Positions 36,374 through 46,327 of a stretch of 64,000 bases of DNA are shown here, piece by piece. Under the pieces are notes generated by a model. That model was not told the origin of the DNA and made no database searches. It was given only the letters and a program-made list of their open reading frames with translations. A program made the position numbers and the translations under genes. This DNA comes from Massilia sp. PDC64. GTDB lineage: Bacteria > Pseudomonadota > Gammaproteobacteria > Burkholderiales > Burkholderiaceae_D. Where the stretch lies: positions 1 through 64,000 of the forward strand of contig NZ_FMZS01000001.1 of assembly GCF_900101265.1 (NCBI RefSeq), given 5' to 3'. The stretch's first letter is position 1. Each line of letters starts with the position of its first letter.

Positions 36374-37174
36374 TCAGCGGGCGTCCAGCGCTTCCCGGAT
36401 CCCGGCGACGAAGGTACGCACGGCCGCAGGGCCCTGCTCCTTCGGCGTGTTTTCCAGTTCCTGGATGATGCGGCTGCCGATGACGACGGCGTCCGCCACC
36501 GCTGCCACCGACTTGGCAGTCGCGGCGTCGCGGATGCCGAAGCCCACGCCGATCGGCAGCTTGACGTGCTCGCGGATCGCGGCCACGCGCTTGGCCACGT
36601 CGGCCGTGTCGATGCCGCCGGCACCCGTCACGCCCTTCAGCGACACGTAGTAGGAAAAGCCGCTGCCGTAGCGCGCCACCTGCTTCACGCGTTCCGTGGT
36701 CGAAGTCGGTGCGAGCAGGAAGATCAGGTCGAGGTCGTTGGCCTTCATCTCGGCCGCGAACGCTTCACATTCTTCCGGCGGGTAGTCGACGACGATGGCG
36801 CCGTCGGCACCGGCCGCCTTGGCGCGGCGGACGAATTCGCTCTGGCCCATGCGCTCGATCGGGTTCGCATAGCCCATCAGCACGACCGGCGTGTGCTGGT
36901 TGGTCTTGCGGAACTCGCTGACCTGGTTAAACACGTCCGTCATGCTGACGCCGAAGGTGAGCGCTCGCTCGCAGGCGCGCTGGATGACGGGGCCTTCCGC
37001 CATCGGGTCGGAGAACGGGACGCCCAGTTCGAGGACGTCGGCGCCGCCTTCCACGAGGGCATGCAACAGCGGGACGGTCAGTTCCGGGGCCGGGTCGCCG
37101 GCGGTAATGAAGGTGACGAGGCCGGTCTTGCCCTGCTCTTTCAGGGCATTGAAGGTTTGTGCGATACGGGACAT
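36374..37174 (-). CDS. trpA: Tryptophan synthase alpha subunit
   Basis: A 266-aa TIM barrel that cleaves indole-3-glycerol phosphate and channels indole to TrpB. The catalytic Glu and Asp lie in [17 protein letters not shown]. The ATG at 37174 gives [14 protein letters not shown], the family start; a longer open frame is not used. It follows trpB by 42 bases. Confidence 0.96.
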   Translation of the reverse strand: MSRIAQTFNALKEQGKTGLVTFITAGDPAPELTVPLLHALVEGGADVLELGVPFSDPMAEGPVIQRACERALTFGVSMTDVFNQVSEFRKTNQHTPVVLMGYANPIERMGQSEFVRRAKAAGADGAIVVDYPPEECEAFAAEMKANDLDLIFLLAPTSTTERVKQVARYGSGFSYYVSLKGVTGAGGIDTADVAKRVAAIREHVKLPIGVGFGIRDAATAKSVAAVADAVVIGSRIIQELENTPKEQGPAAVRTFVAGIREALDAR

Positions 37175-37216
37175 GCTGTTATTCCTTGAATGTGGTTGCA
37201 AACGATGAATGGGAGC

Positions 37217-38461
37217 TCAGCCGAAGTTGAGTCCCGCCCGTTGCGCCACGGTGTGCATGTCCTTGTCGCCGCGGCCCGACAGGTTGACCAGGATGATCTG
37301 GTCCTTGGGCAAGGTCGGCGCCAGCTTGGCGGCGTAGGCGATCGCGTGCGACGATTCCAGCGCGGGGATGATGCCCTCGATACGGCAGCAGTCGTGGAAG
37401 GCGGCCAGCGCCTCATCGTCCGTGATCGACACGTAGTCCGCACGCTGACTGTCCTTCAGCCACGCGTGTTCCGGACCGACGCCCGGATAATCCAGGCCGG
37501 CCGAGACCGAATGCGTCTCGATGATCTGGCCGTGCTCGTCCTGCAGCAGGTAGGTGCGGTTGCCGTGCAGGACGCCCGGGAAGCCGGCCGTCAGCGACGC
37601 CGCGTGCTTGCCGCTGTCGAGGCCCTCGCCCGCCGCTTCGACGCCCACGAGCTTCACGCCCGGCTCGTCGATGTACGGGTAAAAGATACCCATCGCGTTC
37701 GAGCCGCCGCCGATGCAGGCGACGACGTAGTCCGGCTGGCGGCCCGTCATCTGCGGCATCTGGACGCGGCATTCCTCGCCGATCACGGACTGGAAGTCGC
37801 GCACCATCATCGGATACGGGTGCGGACCGGCGACCGTGCCGATGATGTAGAACGTGTTCTCGATGTTCGTGACCCAGTCGCGCATCGCTTCGTTGAGCGC
37901 GTCCTTCAGCGTCTTGGAACCGGATTCCACGGGCACGACGGTCGCGCCCAGCAGCTTCATGCGGTAGACGTTCTGCGCCTGACGCTTGACGTCCTCGCTG
38001 CCCATGTAGATGACGCATTCGAGGCCGAAGCGGGCACAGATCGTGGCCGTCGCGACGCCGTGCTGGCCGGCGCCCGTCTCGGCGATAATGCGCGGCTTGC
38101 CCATGCGTTTCGCGAGCAGCGCCTGGCCGATCACGTTGTTGATCTTGTGGGCGCCCGTATGGTTCAGGTCTTCGCGCTTGAAGAAGATCTGCGCACCGCC
38201 GCCCTGCTCGGACCAGCGCTTGGCGTGGTACACGGGGGACGGGCGGCCGACGAAGTGCGCCAGCTCGTAGCGGAATTCTTCGAGGAATTCGGGATCCTGG
38301 CTGTAGCGCGCGTACGCGTCGTTCAGCTCGGCCAGCGCGTGGCTGAGCGTCTCGGCGACGAACGAGCCGCCGTACGGGCCGAAGTGGCCGGTGGTGTCCG
38401 GCAGTTGGTAATCGGGGGTCTTGAACAGCGCCTGGGCGCCTTTAACTTGATTGGCTTTCAT
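37217..38461 (-). CDS. trpB: Tryptophan synthase beta subunit
   Basis: A 414-aa PLP enzyme that joins indole and serine to form tryptophan. The PLP lysine is in [10 protein letters not shown] and the phosphate-binding loop in [10 protein letters not shown]. Its start overlaps the 3' end of trpF by 20 bases, so the two are translationally coupled in a trpF-trpB-trpA operon. No trp leader peptide was found. Confidence 0.97.
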   Translation of the reverse strand: MKANQVKGAQALFKTPDYQLPDTTGHFGPYGGSFVAETLSHALAELNDAYARYSQDPEFLEEFRYELAHFVGRPSPVYHAKRWSEQGGGAQIFFKREDLNHTGAHKINNVIGQALLAKRMGKPRIIAETGAGQHGVATATICARFGLECVIYMGSEDVKRQAQNVYRMKLLGATVVPVESGSKTLKDALNEAMRDWVTNIENTFYIIGTVAGPHPYPMMVRDFQSVIGEECRVQMPQMTGRQPDYVVACIGGGSNAMGIFYPYIDEPGVKLVGVEAAGEGLDSGKHAASLTAGFPGVLHGNRTYLLQDEHGQIIETHSVSAGLDYPGVGPEHAWLKDSQRADYVSITDDEALAAFHDCCRIEGIIPALESSHAIAYAAKLAPTLPKDQIILVNLSGRGDKDMHTVAQRAGLNFG

Positions 38462-39137
38462 GGTGTGTCAGGCTTTCTTGAGTGGCATCGCCTGCCCGCA
38501 CCGCGTCGACGAACGCGGCAATCTTGCGGGCATCCTTGATCCCCTTCGCCGCCTCGACACCGCTACTGATGTCGACCGCGAAGGGGCGTACTTGCGCCAC
38601 CGCGCCAGTCACGTTGTGTACGCTCAAGCCACCACTCAAAACGACCCGAGGCGCGAGCTCTTTTGGAATAAGAGACCAATCGAAAACCTTTCCTGCGCCG
38701 CCGTAGGCATCGACATACGTGTCGAGCAGGAGACCCGAGAACCAGGGCGATGCGGCGCGGTATTGAGCTTCCGATTCTAGCAAATCGGCAGCGGTCGTGT
38801 CAGGTTTTACCCGGAATGCCCGCGTGAACGGGCGCTGTACGGCCTGCGCCAGTCGCGCGCACTGCTCGGCCGTTTCGTCGCCGTGGAATTGCAGCAGCGA
38901 CACCGGACCGGCCGCGACGACGGCGCGCACCTCGTCCACGGTCGCATTGACGAACAGCGCGACGGCGTTCACGTACGGCGGCAGTGCGCGCGCCAGTTCG
39001 GCGTAGCGCCCGGCCGTGACGTAGCGGGGGCTTTTGGCGTAAAAGACGAAGCCCAGGGCGTCGGCGCCCGCGTCGACGGCGGCGTGCAGGTCTTGTTCGC
39101 GGGTGATACCGCAGATCTTGATGCGGGTACGGGGCAT
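38442..39137 (-). CDS. trpF: Phosphoribosylanthranilate isomerase
   Basis: A 231-aa (beta-alpha)8 enzyme of tryptophan synthesis. The catalytic Cys is in [10 protein letters not shown] near the N-terminus and the catalytic Asp in VDISSGVE near the C-terminus. The true start is ATG 39137 ([10 protein letters not shown]). The frame stays open through the upstream repeat, but that extension is repeat-derived and is rejected. The last 20 bases overlap trpB. Confidence 0.95.
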   Translation of the reverse strand: MPRTRIKICGITREQDLHAAVDAGADALGFVFYAKSPRYVTAGRYAELARALPPYVNAVALFVNATVDEVRAVVAAGPVSLLQFHGDETAEQCARLAQAVQRPFTRAFRVKPDTTAADLLESEAQYRAASPWFSGLLLDTYVDAYGGAGKVFDWSLIPKELAPRVVLSGGLSVHNVTGAVAQVRPFAVDISSGVEAAKGIKDARKIAAFVDAVRAGDATQESLTHHESQSS

Positions 39138-39158
39138 GAAAAGGCTCGTGTAATCAAC

Positions 39159-39236
39159 CGTCGTTCCCGCGCAGGCGGGAACCCAAGTTTGCATGCGGCG
39201 CCGCGAAATTGGGTCCCTGCCTGCGCAGGGACGACG
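39159..39236. repeat. REP-like interspersed repeat with inverted ends
   Basis: A 78-base element lies between truA and trpF. It has a palindromic left part (CGTTCCCGCGCAGGCGGGAA) and a diverged inverted copy on the right (GGGTCCCTGCCTGCGCAGGG), with complementary outer ends CGTCG / CGACG. Read in frame it gives the WVPACAGTT peptide typical of such elements mis-annotated as coding. It lies 22 bases upstream of the trpF start and may affect the truA-trpF message. Confidence 0.85.
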
Positions 39237-39258
39237 TATCAAGGGTACGTATCCGGAA

Positions 39259-40059
39259 TTACAACCACGGCAGCGGCGGCGCCGGCTCCTGCGGCAATCC
39301 CCACTTCGGATCGTAGTCGATTGTAGCAAGGTACAGCCCATCCGGCATGAAGGTCGGCGCCGCGGCGTCGCGCGAGCGCGCGCCCAGCACCTCGGCCATC
39401 CAGCCCGGCTCGTTACGTCCGGTCCCCACGTAGATCAGCGAGCCGACGATGTTGCGCACCATGTGATGCAGGAACGCGGACGCGCGCACCGTGAACACGA
39501 TGATGTCGCCCATCCGTTCGATCTTCACCTCGTGCATCTGCTTGACGGGCGAATTCGCCTGGCAGCCGGATGCGCGGAAACTGGAAAAATCGTGCGTGCC
39601 GATCAGGTGTGCGGCCGCCTCGCGCATGCGCTCGACGTCGAGCGGGCGGAACACCCAGCCCGCGCGGCCGGCCAGCAGCGCGGACGGGTTGGCGTGGTTG
39701 TACAGCACGTAGTGATAGGTGCGCGAGCGGGCCGAGAAGCGGGCGTGGAAATCCTGGCCTTCCGCGTCCGGCGCGACCACGTGCGCCCAGCGCACGACGA
39801 TCGACTCGGGCAGGAAGGCGTTCGTGCCGCGCACCCACGATTGCGGGGCGCGGTCGAGATCCGTGTCGAAATGGACGACCTGCTCGATGGCGTGGACGCC
39901 GGCATCGGTGCGGCCGGCGCACGTCGTCGCAAGCGGCGTGCAGGCAAATTTCTCGAGCGCGATCTCCAACTGGTCCTGGACCGTGTCGCGCGATGGTTGT
40001 TTCTGATACCCGTTCCAGGCGGTGCCCACGTACTGGACACCCAAAGCGATGCGTGTCAA
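39259..40059 (-). CDS. truA: tRNA pseudouridine(38-40) synthase TruA
   Basis: A 266-aa enzyme converting uridines 38-40 of tRNA anticodon arms to pseudouridine. The catalytic Asp52 is in [11 protein letters not shown]. Length and the N-terminus [19 protein letters not shown] fit the family. It is 11 bases after fimV, forming the conserved fimV-truA-trpF order. Confidence 0.96.
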   Translation of the reverse strand: MTRIALGVQYVGTAWNGYQKQPSRDTVQDQLEIALEKFACTPLATTCAGRTDAGVHAIEQVVHFDTDLDRAPQSWVRGTNAFLPESIVVRWAHVVAPDAEGQDFHARFSARSRTYHYVLYNHANPSALLAGRAGWVFRPLDVERMREAAAHLIGTHDFSSFRASGCQANSPVKQMHEVKIERMGDIIVFTVRASAFLHHMVRNIVGSLIYVGTGRNEPGWMAEVLGARSRDAAAPTFMPDGLYLATIDYDPKWGLPQEPAPPLPWL

Positions 40060-40070
40060 ATCCTCTTACC

Positions 40071-43028
40071 TTACACCAGTGCCGCGCGCATCGAGTTGGC
40101 GCGTGCCGCCTGCTCGGGATTGCCGCCGCGGATGACTTCTTCGAGCAGCTCGCGCGCCCCTTCCTTGTCGCCGATTTCCTGATAGGCGATGGCAAGATCC
40201 AGTTTCGTCTCCATCTCCATGTGCGCGGCCGACAGCGCGGCCGGTTCGGCCGCTTCGGCAGGCGCGGCAAACTGCGGCTCGGACAGCGACTGCACTTCCG
40301 GCAGCGGCAGCGAACCGTCGGCCGGCAGGTCGAGATCGAAGCCGCCGATGTCGAACTGCGGCGTCGCCGGTTCCAGGACGATGCGATCCGGCTCGGCGAA
40401 CGGCGCGTCGGCCGAAGCGGGCGTGGCCGGGATGTCGAACATGTGCTCGTCCAGCGCAGCCGTCGGGATCGACGCCGCCGAATTGGCAACCGAATCTTGC
40501 GCGCGCGGGGTCTCGTCCAGGCCGAAGTCCATCGCGTCGAGGTCGAACAGCGGGTCGCGCGCCGGCTGCTCCGGTTCCGGCGGCAGGTTGGCCTGCAGTT
40601 CCGTCGGAAGGTCCGGCAGGTCGAATTCGCGGGCCAGGTTGGCCATCTCGATGTCGGCGGCTGCAGCGGTGCTTGCTGCGGCAGCTGCTGCCGGCGCCAG
40701 CAAATCATCGTCCGTGTGCACTTCCAGCTGCGGCACCGGGTTCGCGGCCGGGGCGGCGAAGTCCATGTCGAACGAGAAGTCGAGCGGATCGTGCTCCGCC
40801 TTCTCCGCAGCCAACGCAGGTTCGGCCGGCGCGGCCGGCGTCTCGAACGCACTCATGTCGAAGTCGAGATCGTGCCCGCCGCCCAGGTCGGCGGCCGGCG
40901 CCGCGGCCGCTTGCGGCGCGGGTGCCGGCTCGACCGGTTCGAAGGCGAGGCCGCCCAGGTCGAAGTCGAGCACGTGGTCGTCGTCCATCGGCGCAGGTTC
41001 GGTCGACGGCGCATTGGTGACGGGCGCCGGGGCCGGCTGCGCGGTCGCCATCGCGTCGGCGAAATGCTGGCTGAAGTCCAGCGGCTCGGCGGCCGGCGCG
41101 GCCGTCGGCGTGAGCAGCGCGTCCTGTTGCTGCGCCGGCGCACTGAACACGTCGTCCAGTTCCTTCGACAGCAAGGCCTGCTGGCCCAGTTCCTCGGTGC
41201 TGGGCGCCGGCCCGCTTGGGGCGACGGTGTGCTGGTACAGCGGGTTGAGCGGGTCGATGGTGAGGCCCAGCGCGGCAGCCTGCGCCCATTCGTCGCCCTG
41301 CCCGCGCGTCATGCTGTAGAGTTCCGCGGCCTGCGTTTCGAACGCGCGCTGGTCCTTGCGCGCGGCATAGATCTCGAGCAGCTTCAGGCGCACCGGATAG
41401 CGTTCCGGGTGCGTGCGCAGGGCTTCCTTCAGGATTTCCTCGGCCTGCGCATCGCGGCCGTAGGCGATGTAGACGTCGGCTTCGGCGACCGGATCCACCT
41501 CGTTCGTGTCGAGCTGGCTGGCGGACGGCGCGAAGCTGGAATTGAAGACGCTGTTGTTCGTGTCGACGCTCTGGCCACCGGTCTCCGCGAACATCGAGTG
41601 CGCGGGTTCGCTCGGCACGCCGAGGATCGACGGTTCGGGCACCACCTTGACGACCTTCTTTCTGCGGCGCTGGGCGACCAGCAGGCCGCCGAGCAGCAGT
41701 GCGGCCGCGCCGCCGCCGACGAGCGGCAGGTTGTCCATGATGAAGTCCATCAGGCCCGGTTCCGGCGGCGCGCCGGCCGGTTTGGTCGCCGGTTTGATGG
41801 CCGGCAGCTTCTTCGGTGCGGGCTGTTGCGGCTGCTGGGTGGCGGCGACGGGGGCGGAGGCGTTCTTTTCCGCCTCGGCACCGGCCTTGCTCTTGATCGT
41901 GGCCAGCTTCTCGAGGTCGGTCACGTTGCGTTCGAGCTCGCGCACGCGCGTCTGCGCCTCGGCCAGTTCCTTCTCCTTGGCGATGCGGTCCTCGGTGCTC
42001 ATCGTCGTGCCCTTGCCGGCCGGCGTACTCGGCGCGGCTTTCGACAGGCGCAGCTTGTCCTGGGCTTCGTTGGCGGCGGTCGGGCGTTCCTCGACCTTGG
42101 CCGTGATTTTGCCGGCCGCGCTCTGGCCCGGCTCCGGCGTCTTGACGGGTTCGGACGCGCCGACCTGGCCCGCCAGCTTGTTGCGGTACGCGTTGAAGTC
42201 GGCCGCGTGGGCGACGACGACGCCATGCGCCTCCGTGTCGTCCGTGCCGCGCACGGCGTCGCTAGAGGGCACGGTCAGGATGCGGCCCGACTTCAGGCGG
42301 TTCATGTTGTTGCCGATGAAGGCATCCGGGTTGGCGCGGTACAGCGCCACGAGCATCATGTCGAGCGACACGTCGACGGGTTTCAGCTGGGCGGCGATGC
42401 GGCCCAGGCTGTCGCCCTGCTTGACGCGGTAGCGCGACTGCGGCGTCTTCTCGGCCGCCGGCTTGTTCGATTCCGCGGTATCGGCACGTGCAGCACGGCG
42501 GGGGCGCTCGGCGGCCGGCGCGGCCGACGGTTGCGCCGGCGCCGCTTCCGTGCGCGGACGCGCGGTTTCGCTCGCCGCGACCTGGGCCGACTGCGTCGCG
42601 CGCAGCTCGGCCGGGTCGAGCAGGAACGTGTATTCGCGCACGAGGCGGCCGTTATTCCACGACAGTTCCAGCAGCATGTCGACGAACGGCTCGTTCAGCG
42701 GCTGCGTGGAGCTGACGCGGATGAACTGGCGGCCGCCGCGCTGCTCGACGTTGAAACGCAGCGACAGCAGGGCCGGATTGAAATCGATGTTGGCCGCCTT
42801 GAACGCCTCCGGCGACGCGAGCTTCGCGGTGAGGCCGGACGCCTCGTCACCGGACACCGCCGTCAGTTCGATTTCGGCGCGCAGGGGCTGGCCGAGCGCG
42901 GACAACACCGTGAGCTTGCCGAGTCCGGCCGCGTGGGCCGCCGACGTCAGGACCAGCGCACTTGCGACCGCCGCAGTGAGCTTTTTCAGTGCGGACGACT
43001 TCATCGGGAGGCGGGGAGTGACATGCAT
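40071..43028 (-). CDS. fimV: FimV-type inner-membrane hub protein
   Basis: A 985-aa protein related to Pseudomonas FimV, a peptidoglycan-binding scaffold for polar type IV pilus and type II secretion assembly. A signal peptide is followed by the FimV N-terminal domain (LGKLTVLSALGQPLRAEIEL), a LysM-like segment (about 205-270; YRVKQGDSLGRIAAQLKPV), a coiled coil (about 350-385), one membrane helix (about 450-470) and a long acidic Ala/Pro/Asp-rich cytoplasmic part. It ends in the conserved FimV TPR-like motif (DLAIAYQEIGDKEGARELLE). ATG 43028 is used; ATG 43004 gives a tighter signal peptide and is equally possible. No strong ribosome site decides between them. Confidence 0.9.
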   Translation of the reverse strand: MHVTPRLPMKSSALKKLTAAVASALVLTSAAHAAGLGKLTVLSALGQPLRAEIELTAVSGDEASGLTAKLASPEAFKAANIDFNPALLSLRFNVEQRGGRQFIRVSSTQPLNEPFVDMLLELSWNNGRLVREYTFLLDPAELRATQSAQVAASETARPRTEAAPAQPSAAPAAERPRRAARADTAESNKPAAEKTPQSRYRVKQGDSLGRIAAQLKPVDVSLDMMLVALYRANPDAFIGNNMNRLKSGRILTVPSSDAVRGTDDTEAHGVVVAHAADFNAYRNKLAGQVGASEPVKTPEPGQSAAGKITAKVEERPTAANEAQDKLRLSKAAPSTPAGKGTTMSTEDRIAKEKELAEAQTRVRELERNVTDLEKLATIKSKAGAEAEKNASAPVAATQQPQQPAPKKLPAIKPATKPAGAPPEPGLMDFIMDNLPLVGGGAAALLLGGLLVAQRRRKKVVKVVPEPSILGVPSEPAHSMFAETGGQSVDTNNSVFNSSFAPSASQLDTNEVDPVAEADVYIAYGRDAQAEEILKEALRTHPERYPVRLKLLEIYAARKDQRAFETQAAELYSMTRGQGDEWAQAAALGLTIDPLNPLYQHTVAPSGPAPSTEELGQQALLSKELDDVFSAPAQQQDALLTPTAAPAAEPLDFSQHFADAMATAQPAPAPVTNAPSTEPAPMDDDHVLDFDLGGLAFEPVEPAPAPQAAAAPAADLGGGHDLDFDMSAFETPAAPAEPALAAEKAEHDPLDFSFDMDFAAPAANPVPQLEVHTDDDLLAPAAAAAASTAAAADIEMANLAREFDLPDLPTELQANLPPEPEQPARDPLFDLDAMDFGLDETPRAQDSVANSAASIPTAALDEHMFDIPATPASADAPFAEPDRIVLEPATPQFDIGGFDLDLPADGSLPLPEVQSLSEPQFAAPAEAAEPAALSAAHMEMETKLDLAIAYQEIGDKEGARELLEEVIRGGNPEQAARANSMRAALV

Positions 43029-43195
43029 AGATTCGAGAGCGACGTGGCCGGAGGTCTCAGGAACATATCATCATGCACTGTGGCATGCAAGTTCCGCGGG
43101 GAGAAACATTCAAGGAGTCTGAGGTATGTAGACGGTCTATTCAGACTTATGATGTTTTTTGGATGATTCGGTGTCAATTCGCTACCAAATCCGGA

Positions 43196-43223
43196 ATGAA
43201 AAAAGGCGGCCCTCGAGCCGCCC
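43196..43223 (-). terminator. Rho-independent terminator after asd
   Basis: A 6-bp stem GGCGGC / GCCGCC is followed on the minus strand by T6. It lies 30 bases after the asd stop codon and separates asd from fimV. Confidence 0.85.
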
Positions 43224-43253
43224 TTCCCGCTCGCCCGCAGGCGAGGAACTACA

Positions 43254-44378
43254 TTACTTGTCCAGCACGATGCGCAGCATACGGCGCAGCGGCTCGGCGG
43301 CGCCCCACAGCAGCTGGTCGCCGACGGTGAACGCGGAGATGTACTCCGGGCCCATCGACATCTTGCGCACGCGGCCGACCGGGATCGTCAGGCTGCCCGT
43401 GACGGCGGCCGGGGTCAGGTCGCGCACCGACGCTTCGCGCGTGTTCGGCACGAACTTCACCCACTGGTTGTCGTTCGCGATGATGTCGTTGATCTCGTCC
43501 AGCGGCACGTCCTTCTTCAGCTTGATGGTCAGTGCCTGCGAGTGGCAGCGCATCGCGCCGATGCGGACGCACAGGCCGTCGACCGGGATCACGTTGCCGC
43601 CGGCAGCGTTGCGGCCGAGGATCTTGTTGGTCTCGGCGCCGCCCTTCCACTCTTCCTTCGACTGGCCGTTGCCCAGGTCCTTGTCGATCCAGGGGATCAG
43701 GTTGCCGGCCAGCGGCACGCCGAACTGCTTCGTTTCTTCGGCGGACAGGCCGTGCTGCGTGGCCAGCACGCCGCGGTCGATTTCCAGAATCGCCGATGCC
43801 GGGTCGTCCAGCAGGTGCTTGACGGACGAATTGATCGTGCCGAACTGGGTCAGCAGCTCGCGCATGTGCTGCGCGCCGCCGCCCGATGCGGCCTGGTACG
43901 TCATCGACGTCATCCAGTCGACCAGGTCGTTCTTGAACAGGCCGCCGAGACCCATCAGCATGCACGACACGGTGCAGTTACCGCCGATGAAGTTCTTCAC
44001 GCCGCGCACCATGGCGTCCTTGATGACGTTCAGGTTGACCGGGTCGAGCACGATCACGGCGTCGTCGTTCATGCGCAGCGTGGACGCGGCGTCGATCCAG
44101 TAGCCGTTCCAGCCGCTGGCGCGCAGTTTCGGGAACACTTCGGTCGTGTAGTCGCCGCCCTGGCACGAGATGATGATCTCGCATTTCGACAGTTCGGCAA
44201 TGTCGGTTGCGCTTTTCAGCTTGGTTTCGTTCTTCGCCATTTTCGGCGCGTCGCCACCCGGATTCGAGGTGGTGAAGAACACCGGCTCGATGTGGGCGAA
44301 ATCGCCCTCGTCCTGCATGCGTTGCATGAGGACCGAACCGACCATGCCGCGCCAACCAACCAGACCTACTAATTTCAT
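43254..44378 (-). CDS. asd: Aspartate-semialdehyde dehydrogenase
   Basis: A 374-aa NADPH-dependent enzyme that turns aspartyl phosphate into the semialdehyde used for lysine, diaminopimelate, threonine and methionine. The NADP site is [11 protein letters not shown] and the catalytic Cys lies in [11 protein letters not shown]. The ATG at 44378 starts [11 protein letters not shown]; upstream open frame is not used. It follows leuB by about 70 bases and ends at a terminator. Confidence 0.96.
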   Translation of the reverse strand: MKLVGLVGWRGMVGSVLMQRMQDEGDFAHIEPVFFTTSNPGGDAPKMAKNETKLKSATDIAELSKCEIIISCQGGDYTTEVFPKLRASGWNGYWIDAASTLRMNDDAVIVLDPVNLNVIKDAMVRGVKNFIGGNCTVSCMLMGLGGLFKNDLVDWMTSMTYQAASGGGAQHMRELLTQFGTINSSVKHLLDDPASAILEIDRGVLATQHGLSAEETKQFGVPLAGNLIPWIDKDLGNGQSKEEWKGGAETNKILGRNAAGGNVIPVDGLCVRIGAMRCHSQALTIKLKKDVPLDEINDIIANDNQWVKFVPNTREASVRDLTPAAVTGSLTIPVGRVRKMSMGPEYISAFTVGDQLLWGAAEPLRRMLRIVLDK

Positions 44379-44447
44379 TTTGATCCCTCGTCTAAAAATG
44401 TTCCGCCCCAAGCCCGGGCGTATTCCTGAGTACTTCGTAACGTCTTG

Positions 44448-45518
44448 TCAAGCCAATGCGTTGACGACGGCGTCGCCCATCTGTTCCGTGCCGACCTTCG
44501 TCGTGCCGTCTTCGTAGATGTCCGGCGTGCGCAGGCCCTGGGCCAGCACCTTCTTGACGGCGTTCTCGATGCGGTCGGCCTGCTCGGCCTTGCCCAGCGA
44601 GAAGCGCAGCATCATCGCGGCGGACAGGATCGTCGCCAGCGGATTCGCGATGCCCTTGCCCGCGATGTCCGGCGCCGAACCGTGCGACGGCTCGTACAGG
44701 CCCTTGTTGTTCGCATCCAGCGAGGCGGACGGCAGCATGCCGATCGAGCCGGTCAGCATCGCGGCCGCATCCGACAGGATGTCGCCGAACATGTTGCCGG
44801 TGACGATGACGTCGAACTTCTTCGGCGCACGCACGAGCTGCATCGCGGCGTTATCGACGTACATGTGTTCGAGCTCGACGTCCTGGTATTCCTTGTGCAC
44901 GTCGGTGACGACGTCGCGCCAGAACTGGAACGTCTCCAGCACGTTGGCCTTGTCGACGCTCGTCACGCGGCGGTCGCGCTTGCGCGCGGCCTGGAATGCG
45001 ACGTGGGCGATGCGGCGGATTTCGCCTTCCGCATAGCGCATCGTGTCGAAGCCTTCGCGCTGGCCCGCGAACGGACCGTCCGGGCACTCGCGCACGCCGC
45101 GCGGCTTGCCGAAATAGATGTCGCCCGTCAGTTCGCGGATGATCAGGATATCCAGGCCCGACACGACTTCCGGCTTCAGCGTCGATGCGCCGGCCAGTTC
45201 CGGATACAGGATCGCGGGACGCAGGTTGGCGAACAGGCCCAGTTCCTTGCGCAGGCCGAGGATGGCCTGTTCCGGACGCAGCGCGCGCTCCAGCGAGTCG
45301 TATTTGTAATCGCCGACGGCGCCGAACAGGACGGCGTCTGCGGCCTTCGCCAGCGCCAGCGTGCCCTGCGGCAGCGGGTGGCCGTGCGCGGCATAGCCGG
45401 CACCGCCGACGTCCGCGCTTTCCAGCTCGAAGGACTCGCCCAGTGCGTTCAGCACCTTGACGGCTTGCGCGGTGATTTCGGGGCCGATGCCGTCGCCCGG
45501 CAGGATGGCAATCTTCAT
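44448..45518 (-). CDS. leuB: 3-isopropylmalate dehydrogenase
   Basis: A 356-aa metal- and NAD-dependent decarboxylating dehydrogenase of leucine synthesis. The N-terminus [15 protein letters not shown] and the signature [20 protein letters not shown] with the coenzyme region [14 protein letters not shown] are diagnostic. It is 13 bases downstream of leuD. Confidence 0.97.
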   Translation of the reverse strand: MKIAILPGDGIGPEITAQAVKVLNALGESFELESADVGGAGYAAHGHPLPQGTLALAKAADAVLFGAVGDYKYDSLERALRPEQAILGLRKELGLFANLRPAILYPELAGASTLKPEVVSGLDILIIRELTGDIYFGKPRGVRECPDGPFAGQREGFDTMRYAEGEIRRIAHVAFQAARKRDRRVTSVDKANVLETFQFWRDVVTDVHKEYQDVELEHMYVDNAAMQLVRAPKKFDVIVTGNMFGDILSDAAAMLTGSIGMLPSASLDANNKGLYEPSHGSAPDIAGKGIANPLATILSAAMMLRFSLGKAEQADRIENAVKKVLAQGLRTPDIYEDGTTKVGTEQMGDAVVNALA

Positions 45519-45531
45519 GTTCTTGTTCTCT

Positions 45532-46179
45532 TCAGATGGTGTTGGCGAGCCACGGCTGCGCGCGCAGGTGGCGTTCTTCGAAGGCGCGGATCTCGTCGGC
45601 GTGGCGCAGGGTCAGGCCGATGTCGTCCAGGCCGTTCAGCAGGCAGTACTTGCGGAAGTCGTCGATGGCGAATTCGAACGTGACGTGGCCGTCCGGCGTG
45701 CCCACGGTCTGCTTTTCGAGGTCGACGACGAGCTTGTAGCCCGGGAACGCCTTCACTTCATTCATCAGCTGGTCGACCTTCGCTTCGTCCAGCACGATCG
45801 GCAGCAGGCCGCCCTTGAAGCAATTGTTGAAGAAGATGTCGGCGAAGCTCGGCGCGATGATGGCACGGAAGCCGTACTGCTGCAGGGCCCACGGTGCGTG
45901 CTCGCGCGAGGAGCCGCAGCCGAAGTTCTTGCGGGTCAGCAGGATCGACGCGCCGGCGTAGCGCGGCTGGTTCAGCACGAAGTCCGGATTGACCGGGCGC
46001 TTGCTGTTGTCCATGCCCGGTTCGCCGTGGTCGAGATAACGCCACTCGTCGAACAGGTTGGGGCCGAAGCCGGTGCGGCGGATCGACTTGAGGAACTGCT
46101 TCGGAATGATGGCGTCGGTGTCGACGTTGGCCCGGTCCAGCGGGACCACCAGTCCTTCGTGTACGGTGAATTTATCCAT
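45532..46179 (-). CDS. leuD: 3-isopropylmalate dehydratase small subunit
   Basis: A 215-aa aconitase-swivel subunit that pairs with LeuC. The motifs [16 protein letters not shown] and [14 protein letters not shown] are typical. It lies between the entericidin gene (12 bases upstream) and leuB. Confidence 0.97.
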   Translation of the reverse strand: MDKFTVHEGLVVPLDRANVDTDAIIPKQFLKSIRRTGFGPNLFDEWRYLDHGEPGMDNSKRPVNPDFVLNQPRYAGASILLTRKNFGCGSSREHAPWALQQYGFRAIIAPSFADIFFNNCFKGGLLPIVLDEAKVDQLMNEVKAFPGYKLVVDLEKQTVGTPDGHVTFEFAIDDFRKYCLLNGLDDIGLTLRHADEIRAFEERHLRAQPWLANTI

Positions 46180-46191
46180 GATTCCTGATCC

Positions 46192-46314
46192 TTAATGACC
46201 GCCGGCGCCCGTGATGACCTGGCCGACCTTCTGCACGTCCTTGCCGACGCCCGAGATGGTGTTGCAGCCGGCGGCGGCGATGGCGATGAGTGCGAGAGCA
46301 ATAATTTTCTTCAT
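46192..46314 (-). CDS. Entericidin A/B-family small lipoprotein
   Basis: A 40-aa lipoprotein: hydrophobic signal ending in the lipobox IAAAGC, then NTISGVGKDVQKVGQVI, the amphipathic entericidin core. Entericidins are toxin/antidote-like membrane lipoproteins in E. coli; function here is unknown. It sits between leuC and leuD, 13 bases after leuC and 12 before leuD. The ATG at 46314 starts the signal peptide. Confidence 0.85.
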   Translation of the reverse strand: MKKIIALALIAIAAAGCNTISGVGKDVQKVGQVITGAGGH

Positions 46315-46327
46315 GTGAGTAGCAGGA

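Noticed and set aside
36233..37189. A 318-codon plus-strand frame opposite trpA
   Set aside because: It is antisense to trpA, which carries its catalytic Glu and Asp and sits in an operon.
38442..39341. A longer trpF with a 68-residue N-terminal extension
   Set aside because: The extension translates the REP-like element (WVPACAGTT); the family start is the ATG at 39137.
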